Below are positions 34,854 to 43,848 of a DNA stretch of 64,000 nucleotides, piece by piece. Numbering within the stretch: position 1 is the first letter of the stretch; each line of letters starts with the position of its first letter. Position numbers and translations under genes: made by a program. The stretch spans positions 124,001 to 188,000 of the forward strand of contig CAYWXV010000002.1 of the NCBI GenBank assembly GCA_964462535.1. Reading direction: 5' to 3'. Below the pieces are notes generated by a model, which searched no databases, was not told the origin of the DNA, and saw only the letters and a program-made list of their open reading frames with translations. Source of the DNA: CAYWXV01 sp964462535. GTDB lineage: Bacteria > Bacteroidota > Ignavibacteria > OLB7.

Positions 34854-35642
34854 AGGCGCCGACTTCCTCAACTGCGTCAGAAGAGCTTTCAGATCTCGCG
34901 GCAACGGTGCCTGAAACGTCATCGCGTCGCCCGTGCCTGGATGCTGGAGTGTAAGTCGTTCCGCATGGAGCGTCAGACGTGAGACCAGCGGCTTCTCCTC
35001 CCTATCGTACGACTTGTACTTTCTCTTGAAAGATGAGAGGAAGATCTCGCTCCGATTGCCATAGAACGAATCGACGGCAAGAGGGAGGCCCACGGCCCGG
35101 GCGTGTACTCGAATCTGATGCTGACGACCAGTCTGAGGCGAAGCCTCGGCGAACGTGTAACCCCTGAAGAGTTCTCGGCGGCGAAGGAGTGTGATCGAAT
35201 CCTTCCCCCTTGCGCTCGGACGCATTCGACCAGGGTGCGCAGGATCGGCCGCAATCGGGATGTCAATGCGCATCTCCTCCACCTCCATCACCCCTTCAAG
35301 AATAGCCGCATAGACTTTGGTCGTCTCTCCGTGCTCGAACTGATGATTCAAAACGTAGTGCGCTTCCGCATCCCGAGCGAACACGATCACACCGCTAGTC
35401 TCTTTGTCGAGCCTGTGTACGGTCCAGAGCCTGCCGAACTTCTCCTCCGCAATTTCCTTCAACGACACACCGACGACATGCCGTTCGCGAATTGAGCTTA
35501 TCCCCGATCCCTTATCGAAGACTATGATTCGATCGTCTTGATGAATAACTGAATACGGGGGGCGATCCTTGCGCGGCCGTCGATCGTCATCCGACTCGAT
35601 TGGTTCAAATGTCTCTGGATCCAGGTTCTGATACTTGATCAT
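34845..35642 (-). CDS. RluA-family RNA pseudouridine synthase
   Basis: 265 residues. The catalytic motif HRLDKETSGVIVFA contains the invariant Asp. Later motifs are QTGRQHQIRVHARAVGLPLAVDSFYG and a C-terminal LTLHAERLTLQHP. There is no S4 domain, as in the short RluA/TruC-like branch. The target uridine (rRNA or tRNA) cannot be assigned. The start overlaps the folD stop by 4 nt (ATGA). Confidence 0.9.
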   Translation of the reverse strand: MIKYQNLDPETFEPIESDDDRRPRKDRPPYSVIHQDDRIIVFDKGSGISSIRERHVVGVSLKEIAEEKFGRLWTVHRLDKETSGVIVFARDAEAHYVLNHQFEHGETTKVYAAILEGVMEVEEMRIDIPIAADPAHPGRMRPSARGKDSITLLRRRELFRGYTFAEASPQTGRQHQIRVHARAVGLPLAVDSFYGNRSEIFLSSFKRKYKSYDREEKPLVSRLTLHAERLTLQHPGTGDAMTFQAPLPRDLKALLTQLRKSAPLR

Positions 35643-36535
35643 CCGATATCTCCACGCGCGGCACGAAGTGTGTTGTGCATGAGCATCGCGATCGTCATTA
35701 GACCAACGCCACCGGGCACGGGCGTAATGGCGGAAGCAATAGGAAGGACCTCGTCGTAGTCAACGTCCCCCACAAGTCGATACCCACTCTTCCGCGTCGC
35801 ATCCTCTATTCGATTGATTCCCACATCGATCACCACGGCGCCTTCGGAGACCATATCGGCAGTGACGAAACGTGGGCGTCCGATCGCGACAATGAGGATC
35901 TCGGCCTCGCGCGTGATGGAGGCCAGGTCCTTCGCCGCCGAGTGGGCAACCGTTACGATGGCGTTCCCTGCCTCACGTTTCTGCATCATCATGTTTGCCA
36001 GTGGCTTGCCAACGATGTTGGATCTACCCACGATCACGACACGCCGACCGCTGGTCGGGATCTCGTAGTGTCTGAGCATCTCCAGAATACCGGCCGGCGT
36101 ACACGATTCGTGAGCGGAAAGACCAATCACCATTCGGCCCACGTTTACGGGATGAAATCCATCGACATCCTTTCGATAGTCGATAGCCTCAACGATTCGC
36201 TCGTAATTGATATGCGACGGCAGTGGCGACTGTACCAGTATCCCGTGGATCGCCGGATCGGCGTTGAGAGTCCGAACCAAGGCCAGCAACTGGGACTCAT
36301 CAACCGAGGCATCCAGCGTGTGAGTCACCGAATGGAAGCCAAGTTCCTCGCACATCTTCCCCTTGTTCCGCACGTAGGTCACGGAGCCGGGATCCTCACC
36401 GACGAGCACTACCGCCAACCCCGGATTTATCCCGCGCTCCGCTCGCAACTCATCGGCCCCCTTCCTGACGCGTTCGATGATTGCGGATGAGACGACCTTT
36501 CCATCGATTATCGTGGCCTGCTGCGTGGGTGTCAT
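35639..36535 (-). CDS. folD: Bifunctional methylenetetrahydrofolate dehydrogenase/cyclohydrolase
   Basis: 298 residues, interconverting 5,10-methylene- and 10-formyl-THF with NADP. Active-site YVRNKGKMCEELG (Tyr and Lys of YxxxK), ILVQSPLPSHI, KDVDGFHPVN, the nucleotide-binding GRSNIVGKPLANMM and TPVPGGVGLMTIAML are all present. Complete and of normal length. Confidence 0.97.
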   Translation of the reverse strand: MTPTQQATIIDGKVVSSAIIERVRKGADELRAERGINPGLAVVLVGEDPGSVTYVRNKGKMCEELGFHSVTHTLDASVDESQLLALVRTLNADPAIHGILVQSPLPSHINYERIVEAIDYRKDVDGFHPVNVGRMVIGLSAHESCTPAGILEMLRHYEIPTSGRRVVIVGRSNIVGKPLANMMMQKREAGNAIVTVAHSAAKDLASITREAEILIVAIGRPRFVTADMVSEGAVVIDVGINRIEDATRKSGYRLVGDVDYDEVLPIASAITPVPGGVGLMTIAMLMHNTLRAARGDIG

Positions 36536-36582
36536 GGTCTATTCGACTTGAGCTTTGAGTATTGATGTTACACCAGGTCGCT

Positions 36583-38301
36583 TCACGACGTCTTCATGCG
36601 AAGCGCCTCCGCCGTCATCGCATTGAGGGTTAACTCCCGCGTGAGTCCTCCCTTCTGTCCAATCACAATGCCATACGGCATGTAATCGAAGTGTGAGATC
36701 GTGTGAGCGTCGGGCGAGATAGCGATGCGCACTCCCATTGACACGGCATGGCGGAGCATTCGCCACGAGAGATCAAGGCGGCGGGGGTTCGCGTTGATCT
36801 CGATTGCTTTACCCAGGTGCGCGGCAGCATCGATAACGCGTTGATGATCGATCTCGTACCCCTTTCGACCCAGCAAGAGACGTCCTGTGGGATGCCCCAA
36901 AATGGTGGTCGCCGGATGCTCAAGCGCCCTGATTATCCGGTCGGTCTGAGCTTCGCGCGGCAGTTCGAACCGAGAGTGAATCGAAACAATGACGGCATCG
37001 AGTGCGGCCAGCGCGTCGTCAGCCAGGTCGAGCTCGCCGTCCGCAAGAATGTCGCACTCGATCCCCTTCAGAATCGTGAACTCCGACGGATCGAAGTCCC
37101 GATTGAGGGCATCAATCTCCCGCCCCTGATCGGCAAGACGTCGTTCATCAAGACCGTTCGCATAGAACGCTGCCTTCGAATGGTCGGTGATCAGCAGATA
37201 TCTGTACCCCCTGCCGCGAACGCACTCGGCAAGTTCCCGGATGGAATGACGACCGTCGCTCCACGTGGAGTGGACGTGAATCATTCCCTGCATGTCGGCC
37301 GCCTCGATCAGCGGGGTAATCCTCCCCTCCAGGCCAAGCGTTACCTCGTCGATCCCCTCGCGCAGCGGCGGGACGATGTACGGAAGTCCGGCGGCCTGAT
37401 AGATGGCCTCCTCATTGCGGATTTCGACCGACCGCCCGTCGAGCTCGAGTACGCCATTCCCAACTCGGATGCCTCGCTGTTCAAGAGCTATGCTGACCAT
37501 GAGGACGTGATCATTGGAACCCGTGCGTCGAAACAGCTCGGCAGCAAACGAATTCGAGGTCGTGGTGTGAAGAACAACTCGGAGTCCCTCGGGTCCGACG
37601 CCTGCCAGGCGAGCCCCATCCTGGGTCACATTCTGCAAGAAGGAACGAGTCTCAACGTCGGCTGCAAGAAGTGCAGGATCGGCCTCCACGACGAACTCAA
37701 CCCGGTCAAAAGTCTCGCCGCCCCGTCTAAGTCTTCCAGCCAGCTCGACGCGCGACACCGACTGGCACTCAAGCAGGTCTCGATGTACGCGGTTGGCAAC
37801 TTCAGTGGCGACGTCGATGCGCACCTGACCGGCATTCTTCTTCAGGTCGTCGATGCCGGCCATGATGTTCGCCTGCGATTTCGCCCCGAATCCTGGGAGC
37901 GACGCGATGGCGTTGTTACGGCACGCCTCCTCGAGTGCAGCAAGGGTCGTGATGTCAAGAGAGAGATAAATGGTCCGGACCTTCTTGGCCCCTAAACCGC
38001 GGATCTTCAGCATCTCGAGAAGTCCCGGCGGCGTGGCTGCGCGGAGTTCCTCCAATTGACTGGATGTCCCCCCCACGACGATTTCGATCAGTTCAGGGGC
38101 AAGCCCCTTTCCGATGCCTGGAATCGAAGATGCCTTCCCCTGTTCAACCAGGTCCACAAGATCGATGTCACCAGCTGACTCAAGTGAACGCGCAGCCCTT
38201 CCATATGCGCGCGACTTAAACTCGTCGGCGCCATGAAGATCCAGGAGCGTCTGAATCTCGTGGAAAACGTTCGCAATGTCGCGCGGTGTTGCTGGTTCCA
38301 T
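36583..38301 (-). CDS. PolX-family protein with intact PHP domain and degenerate polymerase site
   Basis: 572 residues from the ATG at 38299-38301. The layout is that of bacterial PolX: an 8-kDa-like domain (DEFKSRAYGRAARSLES), helix-hairpin-helix motifs (SIPGIGKGLA, LPGFGAKS), palm, then a C-terminal PHP phosphoesterase domain. The palm motif reads AGRLRRGGETFDRVEFVV where active enzymes have GS..RR.ET..DLDxxI, so the two catalytic aspartates are Arg and Glu. The third (VDLR in PolX) is replaced in EGLRVV. The PHP metal motifs HVHSTWSDG, TDHSKA, GIECDI, SIHSRF, GHPTGR and SPDAH are intact. It is likely a nuclease or phosphoesterase in DNA repair without polymerase activity. Confidence 0.88.
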   Translation of the reverse strand: MEPATPRDIANVFHEIQTLLDLHGADEFKSRAYGRAARSLESAGDIDLVDLVEQGKASSIPGIGKGLAPELIEIVVGGTSSQLEELRAATPPGLLEMLKIRGLGAKKVRTIYLSLDITTLAALEEACRNNAIASLPGFGAKSQANIMAGIDDLKKNAGQVRIDVATEVANRVHRDLLECQSVSRVELAGRLRRGGETFDRVEFVVEADPALLAADVETRSFLQNVTQDGARLAGVGPEGLRVVLHTTTSNSFAAELFRRTGSNDHVLMVSIALEQRGIRVGNGVLELDGRSVEIRNEEAIYQAAGLPYIVPPLREGIDEVTLGLEGRITPLIEAADMQGMIHVHSTWSDGRHSIRELAECVRGRGYRYLLITDHSKAAFYANGLDERRLADQGREIDALNRDFDPSEFTILKGIECDILADGELDLADDALAALDAVIVSIHSRFELPREAQTDRIIRALEHPATTILGHPTGRLLLGRKGYEIDHQRVIDAAAHLGKAIEINANPRRLDLSWRMLRHAVSMGVRIAISPDAHTISHFDYMPYGIVIGQKGGLTRELTLNAMTAEALRMKTS

Positions 38302-38339
38302 GGGAGTGGGTCGCAAAAATACCGAATACCTGTAGACAG

Positions 38340-39038
38340 ATGATGAAACGTACAGTTCGTATGACTTTGCTTCTGCTGTTCGCGCTCGGCGTTAGTGGCG
38401 CGGCCGAGGTGTCCCGACCGAAGCTGCCTGCAAGCCCGCGATCCACGCAAAGCGTCGTTGAAGTGCTTGCTCCGGTCATGAAGAAACGATTCGCAGATCG
38501 ATTCCGCGCGGCCAATCTTCAATGGCCCCCGAAGGCCTTGACCCTGCTGGCGTTCAAACGAGAACGCCGACTTGAGGTATGGGGGGAGCAGGGCGCAACG
38601 CGATCCATGCTTGCATGGTATCCGATTCTTGCGGCCAGTGGCCACACGGGTCCCAAGTTGCGCGAAGGTGACAGGCAGGTACCGGAAGGGATCTACCGAC
38701 TCCCCCTCCTCAATCCAAACAGCCAATTCCACCTCTCCATTCTCATTGACTATCCGAATCGAACTGACTTGATGAACGCCTCCCCCCGCACACGGATGGG
38801 TGGCGATGTATATATCCACGGCAACCGACTTTCGGCCGGTTGTATTGCGATTGGGGACAGTGCAATCGAGGAGGTATTCACCCTTTGCGCCCTCACGCCC
38901 CCGTCGTCCAGACGGATCATCGTTGCCCCCGTTGACCTGAGACGCACGACTGCCCCCGCCGCCTCCGCGAGCTGGATACGGTCTCTCTACGTCGCCATGT
39001 CGGATGAACTTCGGCGCTACGGGGGGAATCGGCGATAA
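38340..39038 (+). CDS. L,D-transpeptidase (YkuD-type) exported protein
   Basis: 232 residues from ATG 38340. The signal peptide is TVRMTLLLLFALGVSGAA. The catalytic motif HGNRLSAGCIAIGD (HxxxxSxGC) is followed by the VxxxF/L helix of L,D-transpeptidases. It forms 3-3 crosslinks or anchors proteins to peptidoglycan in the periplasm. The upstream part (LTLLAFKRERRLEVWG, VPEGIYRL) fits the ErfK/YbiS fold. Divergent from the PolX gene across 38 nt. Confidence 0.85.
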   Translation: MMKRTVRMTLLLLFALGVSGAAEVSRPKLPASPRSTQSVVEVLAPVMKKRFADRFRAANLQWPPKALTLLAFKRERRLEVWGEQGATRSMLAWYPILAASGHTGPKLREGDRQVPEGIYRLPLLNPNSQFHLSILIDYPNRTDLMNASPRTRMGGDVYIHGNRLSAGCIAIGDSAIEEVFTLCALTPPSSRRIIVAPVDLRRTTAPAASASWIRSLYVAMSDELRRYGGNRR

Positions 39039-39112
39039 CAAAGCCTTTCATCAGTCGGCATGGAGGCGCCGGGGCGCGGGGCTATATTGCGCCCGATTTT
39101 TCAGCGTTAGCC

Positions 39113-40279
39113 ATGCCAATTACCATCCCAGACTTCTACGACATCGACTCACTTCTGTCAGAGGAGGAGAGGGTCATTCGCGACACCGTCCGCGCGTTCG
39201 TTGACGACGAGGTGCTCCCCATCATCGAAGGGCACTTTCAGGCAGCGACCTTTCCCCGGGAGCTTACACGCCGATGTGGTGAGCTGGGGATGTTCGGACC
39301 GACCATTCCCGAGGAATACGGTGGTGGTGGGATGAACTCGGTCATGTATGGGCTGATCTGCCAGGAGCTGGAGCGTGGCGACTCTGCAATCCGTTCGGCG
39401 GTTTCAGTGCAGGGATCGCTCGTCATGTATCCCATCTGGAAGTACGGTTCGGAAGACCAGCGCCGGAAATGGCTGCCGGCGCTTGCCTCGGGAGAGGCCG
39501 TTGGATGCTTCGGGCTTACAGAGCCGGATTTTGGCAGCAATCCAGGCGGCATGCTCACCAACGCGAGAAAGACGGACAACGGATTTGTTCTGAATGGTGC
39601 CAAGATGTGGATCACCAACGGTACGATCGCTGATGTTGCCGTTGTGTGGGCGAAACTGGACGGAGTCGTTCGCGGGTTCCTTGTAGAGAAGGGGACGCCC
39701 GGCTTCACGGCTCCCGAGATGACGGGGAAACACTCGCTCCGCGCGTCGATCACCAGCGAACTGATCTTTCAAGACTGCGAAATCCCTGCCGCAAACCTGA
39801 TGCCCGGGGTCGAGGGCTTGAAGGGGCCTCTCTCGTGCCTCACCCAGGCGCGGTTTGGCATAGCGTGGGGAGCAATCGGAGCCGCGATGGCCGTCTTTGA
39901 ATCCTCCGTCAATTACTCGACGACACGCATACAGTTCGACAGACCCATCGGCGGTTTTCAGTTGGTGCAGGAGAAGCTCGTCTGGATGCTGAACGAAATC
40001 ACCAAGGGACAACTCCTTGCGTATCGGCTGGGGCGTATGAAGGACGAAGGGACAATGACTCCGCAGCAGGTTTCAATGGCTAAGAGGAACAACGTCTGGA
40101 TGGCGCTTGAGTGTGCTCGTATGGCGCGTGACCTGCATGGTGCCAACGGCATACTCTCCGAGTATCCCATCATGCGCCACGCGGCGAACCTCGAATCAGT
40201 GAAGACCTACGAGGGAACGCACGACGTTCACACCCTGATTCTCGGAATGGCAATTACTGGGCTCGATGCATTCAAATAG
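39113..40279 (+). CDS. gcdH: Acyl-CoA dehydrogenase, glutaryl-CoA dehydrogenase type
   Basis: 388 residues. FAD-binding motifs CFGLTEPDFGSNPG and MWITNG are present. The catalytic base Glu is in KTYEGTHDVHTLILG, the same wording as in glutaryl-CoA dehydrogenases. The GCDH substrate arginine is matched in SAIRSAVSVQGSLVM. The predicted reaction is oxidative decarboxylation of glutaryl-CoA to crotonyl-CoA (lysine/tryptophan or aromatic degradation). A TATATTGC element 30 nt upstream is a possible -7 box. It overlaps dut by 14 nt. Confidence 0.87.
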   Translation: MPITIPDFYDIDSLLSEEERVIRDTVRAFVDDEVLPIIEGHFQAATFPRELTRRCGELGMFGPTIPEEYGGGGMNSVMYGLICQELERGDSAIRSAVSVQGSLVMYPIWKYGSEDQRRKWLPALASGEAVGCFGLTEPDFGSNPGGMLTNARKTDNGFVLNGAKMWITNGTIADVAVVWAKLDGVVRGFLVEKGTPGFTAPEMTGKHSLRASITSELIFQDCEIPAANLMPGVEGLKGPLSCLTQARFGIAWGAIGAAMAVFESSVNYSTTRIQFDRPIGGFQLVQEKLVWMLNEITKGQLLAYRLGRMKDEGTMTPQQVSMAKRNNVWMALECARMARDLHGANGILSEYPIMRHAANLESVKTYEGTHDVHTLILGMAITGLDAFK

Positions 40280-40739
40280 GAACGATGAAATTGTGACGGT
40301 TGCGATTACGCGGGTCCGCGACGGTTTTGAAGACCTCCCGTTACCCGAGTACGCGACCAGCGGCGCGGCCGGGATGGATTTGCGCGCCGCGATTGAGACG
40401 CCATTGACCCTCGACCCGTCGGAACGACGTGCAGTACCAACGGGATTTGCCGTAGCGCTTCCGCGCGGATTCGAAATGCAGGTACGCCCAAGAAGCGGCC
40501 TCGCCATCCGACACGGGCTTACGATGATCAATGCCCCCGGCACGGTCGACGAGGACTTCCGTGGCGAAGTACATGTACTTCTCGTCAACCTGGGAACTGA
40601 GCCCTACACGATACAACGTGGGGATCGTATTGCCCAGGGCGTGATCGCTCGCTACGAGCGGATCGACTGGCTCCCCGTTGAACAGCTCGAATCGAGCGAA
40701 CGAGGTGAAGGCGGTTTCGGCAGCACAGGGCGTAGCTAG
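40266..40739 (+). CDS. dut: Deoxyuridine 5'-triphosphate nucleotidohydrolase
   Basis: 157 residues. All five dUTPase motifs are visible: SGAAGMDLRA (1), RPRSGLAIRHG (2), INAPGTVDEDFRGE (3), GDRIAQGVI (4) and the flexible C-terminal GEGGFGSTG (5). The homotrimeric enzyme hydrolyses dUTP to dUMP, preventing uracil incorporation. The start lies inside the end of gcdH, which suggests translational coupling without functional relation. Confidence 0.97.
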   Translation: MHSNRNDEIVTVAITRVRDGFEDLPLPEYATSGAAGMDLRAAIETPLTLDPSERRAVPTGFAVALPRGFEMQVRPRSGLAIRHGLTMINAPGTVDEDFRGEVHVLLVNLGTEPYTIQRGDRIAQGVIARYERIDWLPVEQLESSERGEGGFGSTGRS

Positions 40740-40770
40740 GCCGCCCGCCCGCACACGGAGGTACTGTAAC

Positions 40771-42087
40771 ATGTCCGAGGATAGAACCAGCGACGGCTCG
40801 GGCACCGGGCGAACAGGATTGTCGGAACGACGGCTTCGGAAGACTCCGTTGATCGCGCGCGCGCTGAAGCCGCAGGAAATGTTCGCGATCGTTGGTGGCT
40901 ATGGTCTGCTTGCATTCCTGATTACGGATATCATGATTGGAGAGGCCATTCCGGTCCATCCAGTCTTCCCCTTGGCGGCACTGCTCTTCTTTCTCCACCC
41001 GTTTCGCCTTCTGGTCGTCCCGCGACGGATCATGCAGCTCGGTATCGCCGTCTTTGTGCTGTGGTTCTTCTTCAGTCTTAGCGGAGCCCTGCTCCCGTTT
41101 ACGCTCGCGCTTGTTATCGCCTACACCCTCTCCCCCATCGTTTCCAGAATGGAGAGTCGGGGTATCCGACGATGGACGACATCGCTGGTTCTCGTTCTCG
41201 CAATCCTGGGTCTGTACGCGGTGGTCGGGGTGTTCGTTGTACCACGTATTGTGGAACAGGGGCAGGAGTTGTTCGGTTCGGCCGCCTCGCTGCTTCACGA
41301 CACCCGGTCGATCCTCGATCGGGAACGACTTGTCAATTGGCTGGGCGACCTGGGTGTAGATAGGACCGAGGCGCGCGATATCGTGGTCAACACGATCGAA
41401 CCGCAGGTCCGCGTGGCGTTTGAATGGATCGTCCAACAGACCGGCAGCCTGGCACGAAACGTGGCTTCGTTGCTCGAGGGGATCCTCAATCTGATTCTCA
41501 TCCCCGTGTTGACATTCTACTTCCTCAACGATTTCGAGCGGATCAAGCGATTCGTCCGGGGTACAATTCTTCAGGGGAACGAGCGACACATTGCGCTCGC
41601 TCGGAAGGCCGATGAAATCCTCAGTTCGTACCTGCGAGGGATAGTCACCACGTCGTCGATCGTTGGTGTTGCCGCAGTCATTGTCCTTACAATCCTCGGT
41701 GTGCCGTATGCCGGACTGCTTGGGGCCCTCACTGGCCTGTTCAATTTGATACCGACGCTGGGCATGTTTCTCAATCTTGGCGTCGCGATGATCGTCTTCC
41801 TTTTCTCGGAGGGGGATTGGCTTCGGAACACGGCTCTCATGGCCGTCACGATCGCGGGACTTCATGCCGTCAACGCGTACATGGTTGAACCACGTGTGAT
41901 TGGACACCGCGTTGGACTTCACCCTGTGGTGTTGATCGCATCACTCTTCGTCTTCGGATACTTCCTTGGTTTTGTCGGTCTGGTGATCGCTGTGCCGACC
42001 ACCGCGGTTCTTCAAATGCTGGCCCGCGAGTGGTACGAGCGGAACTCTGTTGTTATTGAACGGAACCCGACTGGAGCTGGCGGCTAG
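40771..42087 (+). CDS. AI-2E-type (PerM/YdiK) membrane permease
   Basis: 438 residues from ATG 40771, chosen because GGAGG lies about 9 nt upstream. About eight TM helices in the 2+6 pattern of the family. A paired hydrophobic start (FAIVGGYGLLAFLI, FPLAALLFFL) is followed by the family motif PVLTFYFLNDFERIKR and the re-entrant part YAGLLGALTGLFNLIPTLG, then VEPRVIGHRVGLHPVVLI. Substrates vary within the family (autoinducer export, Na+/H+ exchange), so none is assigned. Confidence 0.88.
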   Translation: MSEDRTSDGSGTGRTGLSERRLRKTPLIARALKPQEMFAIVGGYGLLAFLITDIMIGEAIPVHPVFPLAALLFFLHPFRLLVVPRRIMQLGIAVFVLWFFFSLSGALLPFTLALVIAYTLSPIVSRMESRGIRRWTTSLVLVLAILGLYAVVGVFVVPRIVEQGQELFGSAASLLHDTRSILDRERLVNWLGDLGVDRTEARDIVVNTIEPQVRVAFEWIVQQTGSLARNVASLLEGILNLILIPVLTFYFLNDFERIKRFVRGTILQGNERHIALARKADEILSSYLRGIVTTSSIVGVAAVIVLTILGVPYAGLLGALTGLFNLIPTLGMFLNLGVAMIVFLFSEGDWLRNTALMAVTIAGLHAVNAYMVEPRVIGHRVGLHPVVLIASLFVFGYFLGFVGLVIAVPTTAVLQMLAREWYERNSVVIERNPTGAGG

Positions 42088-42137
42088 ATCCAAGCAACGA
42101 CGCTGTACACGTCGCTACGTACACCTGAGAGAACACT

Positions 42138-43847
42138 ATGCAGAACGAATCGAACACTGACGTGAACACGTCGCCAGCCGCCGGGCAATTGATATTTGTC
42201 GGATATCCGCCAACGTCGCCGGACGACCTCACCATCCGAGGACTCCGAGCTCTTTCATCGGCAGACGTTGTCTTCACGCGCGAAGCGAAGCAGGCCGCCC
42301 AGTTGCTCCGCCACCATAACCTCAATGTCTCCATTGTCTCGATCGACGAAGATGACGACGTCGCAGTCGGCATTTCATCGCTGATCAATGAAGGCAAGAG
42401 CGTCGTGTATCTGGGTGAGGGTGCGTACCCCAGCGCATCCGATCCGTGGCCGGGAATCGCCGGGGGGTTGGCCGAACACGGCATCCGCCCCAAGATTTAT
42501 CCCGGTGTCGGTGTGGTCGTCGCCTCTCTCCTTGCAAGCGGCTACTCAACCGAAGGGTACGACGTCGTGCCGCAACTGCCGAGACGACCGGAGGACCGTC
42601 GCGCCGCCGCGGTGTCGCTGGCTCGCAGACGACATACAGTCGCAGTTGTGGAATCCCCACTCAGACTACGCTCGCTCCTGGCAGTTCTTGCAGACGTCAT
42701 GCCGGCTCGTGCAGGCGCCGTAATCGTGAATGCTGCGACTTCGTCCGAAGGGATAGTCCGGGCCTCCTTTCGTGAGTTGCTGGAGCGTTTTTCCACCGTC
42801 CGCCTTCGCGGTGAGATCGTGGTCCTCATAGCTCCAGAGAGTGACAACGATGATCGCCAGGTCGTTGGCGATGCTGTCGCCGCGACGTTGGGTGAGGAGC
42901 AGGAAGGATTCGAGTGGGATCCGCATGCAGAGCAACCTGCTGAACGGGCATTTGATAATCGACGCGACGACCGCGGGTACTCCCGCGAGGAACGTCCAGA
43001 CCGAAGACGTAACGACAGGCCATTCGAGCGCCATTCTGGAGATCGGGGATTCGAACGCAGGAACGATCGCGGCTTCTCGCGAGGTGGTGACAGAGGGCAG
43101 ACGGATCGTCGCGGTGCAGGACACGGGTTCAATCGCGAACGGGATGGTGGACGATTTGAACGGCGAGAGGGTGGCCGGTTCGACCGACGAGACGGTGGGC
43201 GATTCGACCGACGCGATCGAGGAGGCTTTGGAGAGCGACGGGAGGGGGATCGCTTCGAGGGTCGACGCGATGGCGGCAGCTTCAATCGAGGTGGTGGAAG
43301 CGGATTCGGTGGGCAACGACGAGAAGGCGACGGCTTCAACAGGCCACGAAGCCAGGGGACCTTCGGCCGTGGCGACGGGCGAGGTTTCGGGGGCCGGCGT
43401 CACGATGGTGATCGCTTCGACAGGAGACGCGACGATCAGGGGTTCACTCAGGGCGGAGATCGCGGCGCGAGGCGAGAGGGCGCCGATGGAAATCGCTATG
43501 AAGGGAGAAGAGACGATCGACGATTTGATCGCGGGGACCGTCGCGATTTCGGCCAGCGGCGTGACGATCGCCGCTTCGGTCAGCGTCATGGGGAGCGCTC
43601 ATTCGGTGGGAGACGCGATGAAGGCAACACTGAACGGCGTGGCGACGATCGCGGTTTCTCAAGCTCCGGTGACGACCGGAGGTCGGGGTTCAAGAGTACT
43701 GGTCGAGACGAGCGATCTGGCGGCGGCGGCATGAGACGAAAGGAGTTTGGCTCGTCCCGTCCTTCCTCAGGACGGCCCCGAGGCTTCGGCGCCGGGGGGC
43801 AGAAGCCTGGTCGGCACAATTCCGGCGGCAAGGGGCGCAGAAGATAG
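42138..43847 (+). CDS. RsmI-like SAM-dependent methyltransferase fused to a long RG/RF/D-rich tail
   Basis: 569 residues. Residues 15-245 form a tetrapyrrole-methylase/RsmI-like domain: GQLIFVGYPPTSPDDLTIRG opens it, GEGAYPSASDPW takes the place of the SAM-site SxxGxPxISDPG of RsmI, then PGVGVVVASLLASG and VAVVESPLRL follow. RsmI 2'-O-methylates C1402 of 16S rRNA; RNA as substrate is plausible here. Residues 265-569 are low-complexity, built from units such as GGRFDRR, DRGFERR and GFGGRR, very like eukaryotic RGG boxes. The tail is in frame to a normal stop. Confidence 0.8.
   Translation: MQNESNTDVNTSPAAGQLIFVGYPPTSPDDLTIRGLRALSSADVVFTREAKQAAQLLRHHNLNVSIVSIDEDDDVAVGISSLINEGKSVVYLGEGAYPSASDPWPGIAGGLAEHGIRPKIYPGVGVVVASLLASGYSTEGYDVVPQLPRRPEDRRAAAVSLARRRHTVAVVESPLRLRSLLAVLADVMPARAGAVIVNAATSSEGIVRASFRELLERFSTVRLRGEIVVLIAPESDNDDRQVVGDAVAATLGEEQEGFEWDPHAEQPAERAFDNRRDDRGYSREERPDRRRNDRPFERHSGDRGFERRNDRGFSRGGDRGQTDRRGAGHGFNRERDGGRFERREGGRFDRRDGGRFDRRDRGGFGERREGDRFEGRRDGGSFNRGGGSGFGGQRREGDGFNRPRSQGTFGRGDGRGFGGRRHDGDRFDRRRDDQGFTQGGDRGARREGADGNRYEGRRDDRRFDRGDRRDFGQRRDDRRFGQRHGERSFGGRRDEGNTERRGDDRGFSSSGDDRRSGFKSTGRDERSGGGGMRRKEFGSSRPSSGRPRGFGAGGQKPGRHNSGGKGRRR
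42930..43844 (+). repeat. Low-complexity coding repeat (RG/RF/D tail)
   Basis: About 305 codons dominated by Arg, Gly, Asp and Phe in degenerate 6-10-residue units. The repetitive DNA creates long spurious frames on both strands (42841-43734 plus, 42666-43589 minus). Confidence 0.85.
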
Positions 43848-43848
43848 C

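Noticed and set aside
36748..37995. 415-codon plus-strand frame antisense to the PolX gene
   Set aside because: No motif or start signal; the PolX/PHP motifs on the minus strand explain the sequence fully.
40585..41922. 445-codon minus-strand frame antisense to the AI-2E permease
   Set aside because: Composition is Asp/Arg/Gln/His-rich with no recognisable motif, as expected for the complement of a membrane-protein gene; the plus-strand product is a clear family member.
42841..43734. Long plus-strand frame (297 codons) inside the RG-tail region, and a 307-codon minus frame at 42666-43589
   Set aside because: Both are by-products of repetitive coding DNA read in another frame. They have biased composition, no domain, and full overlap with the well-supported methyltransferase frame.
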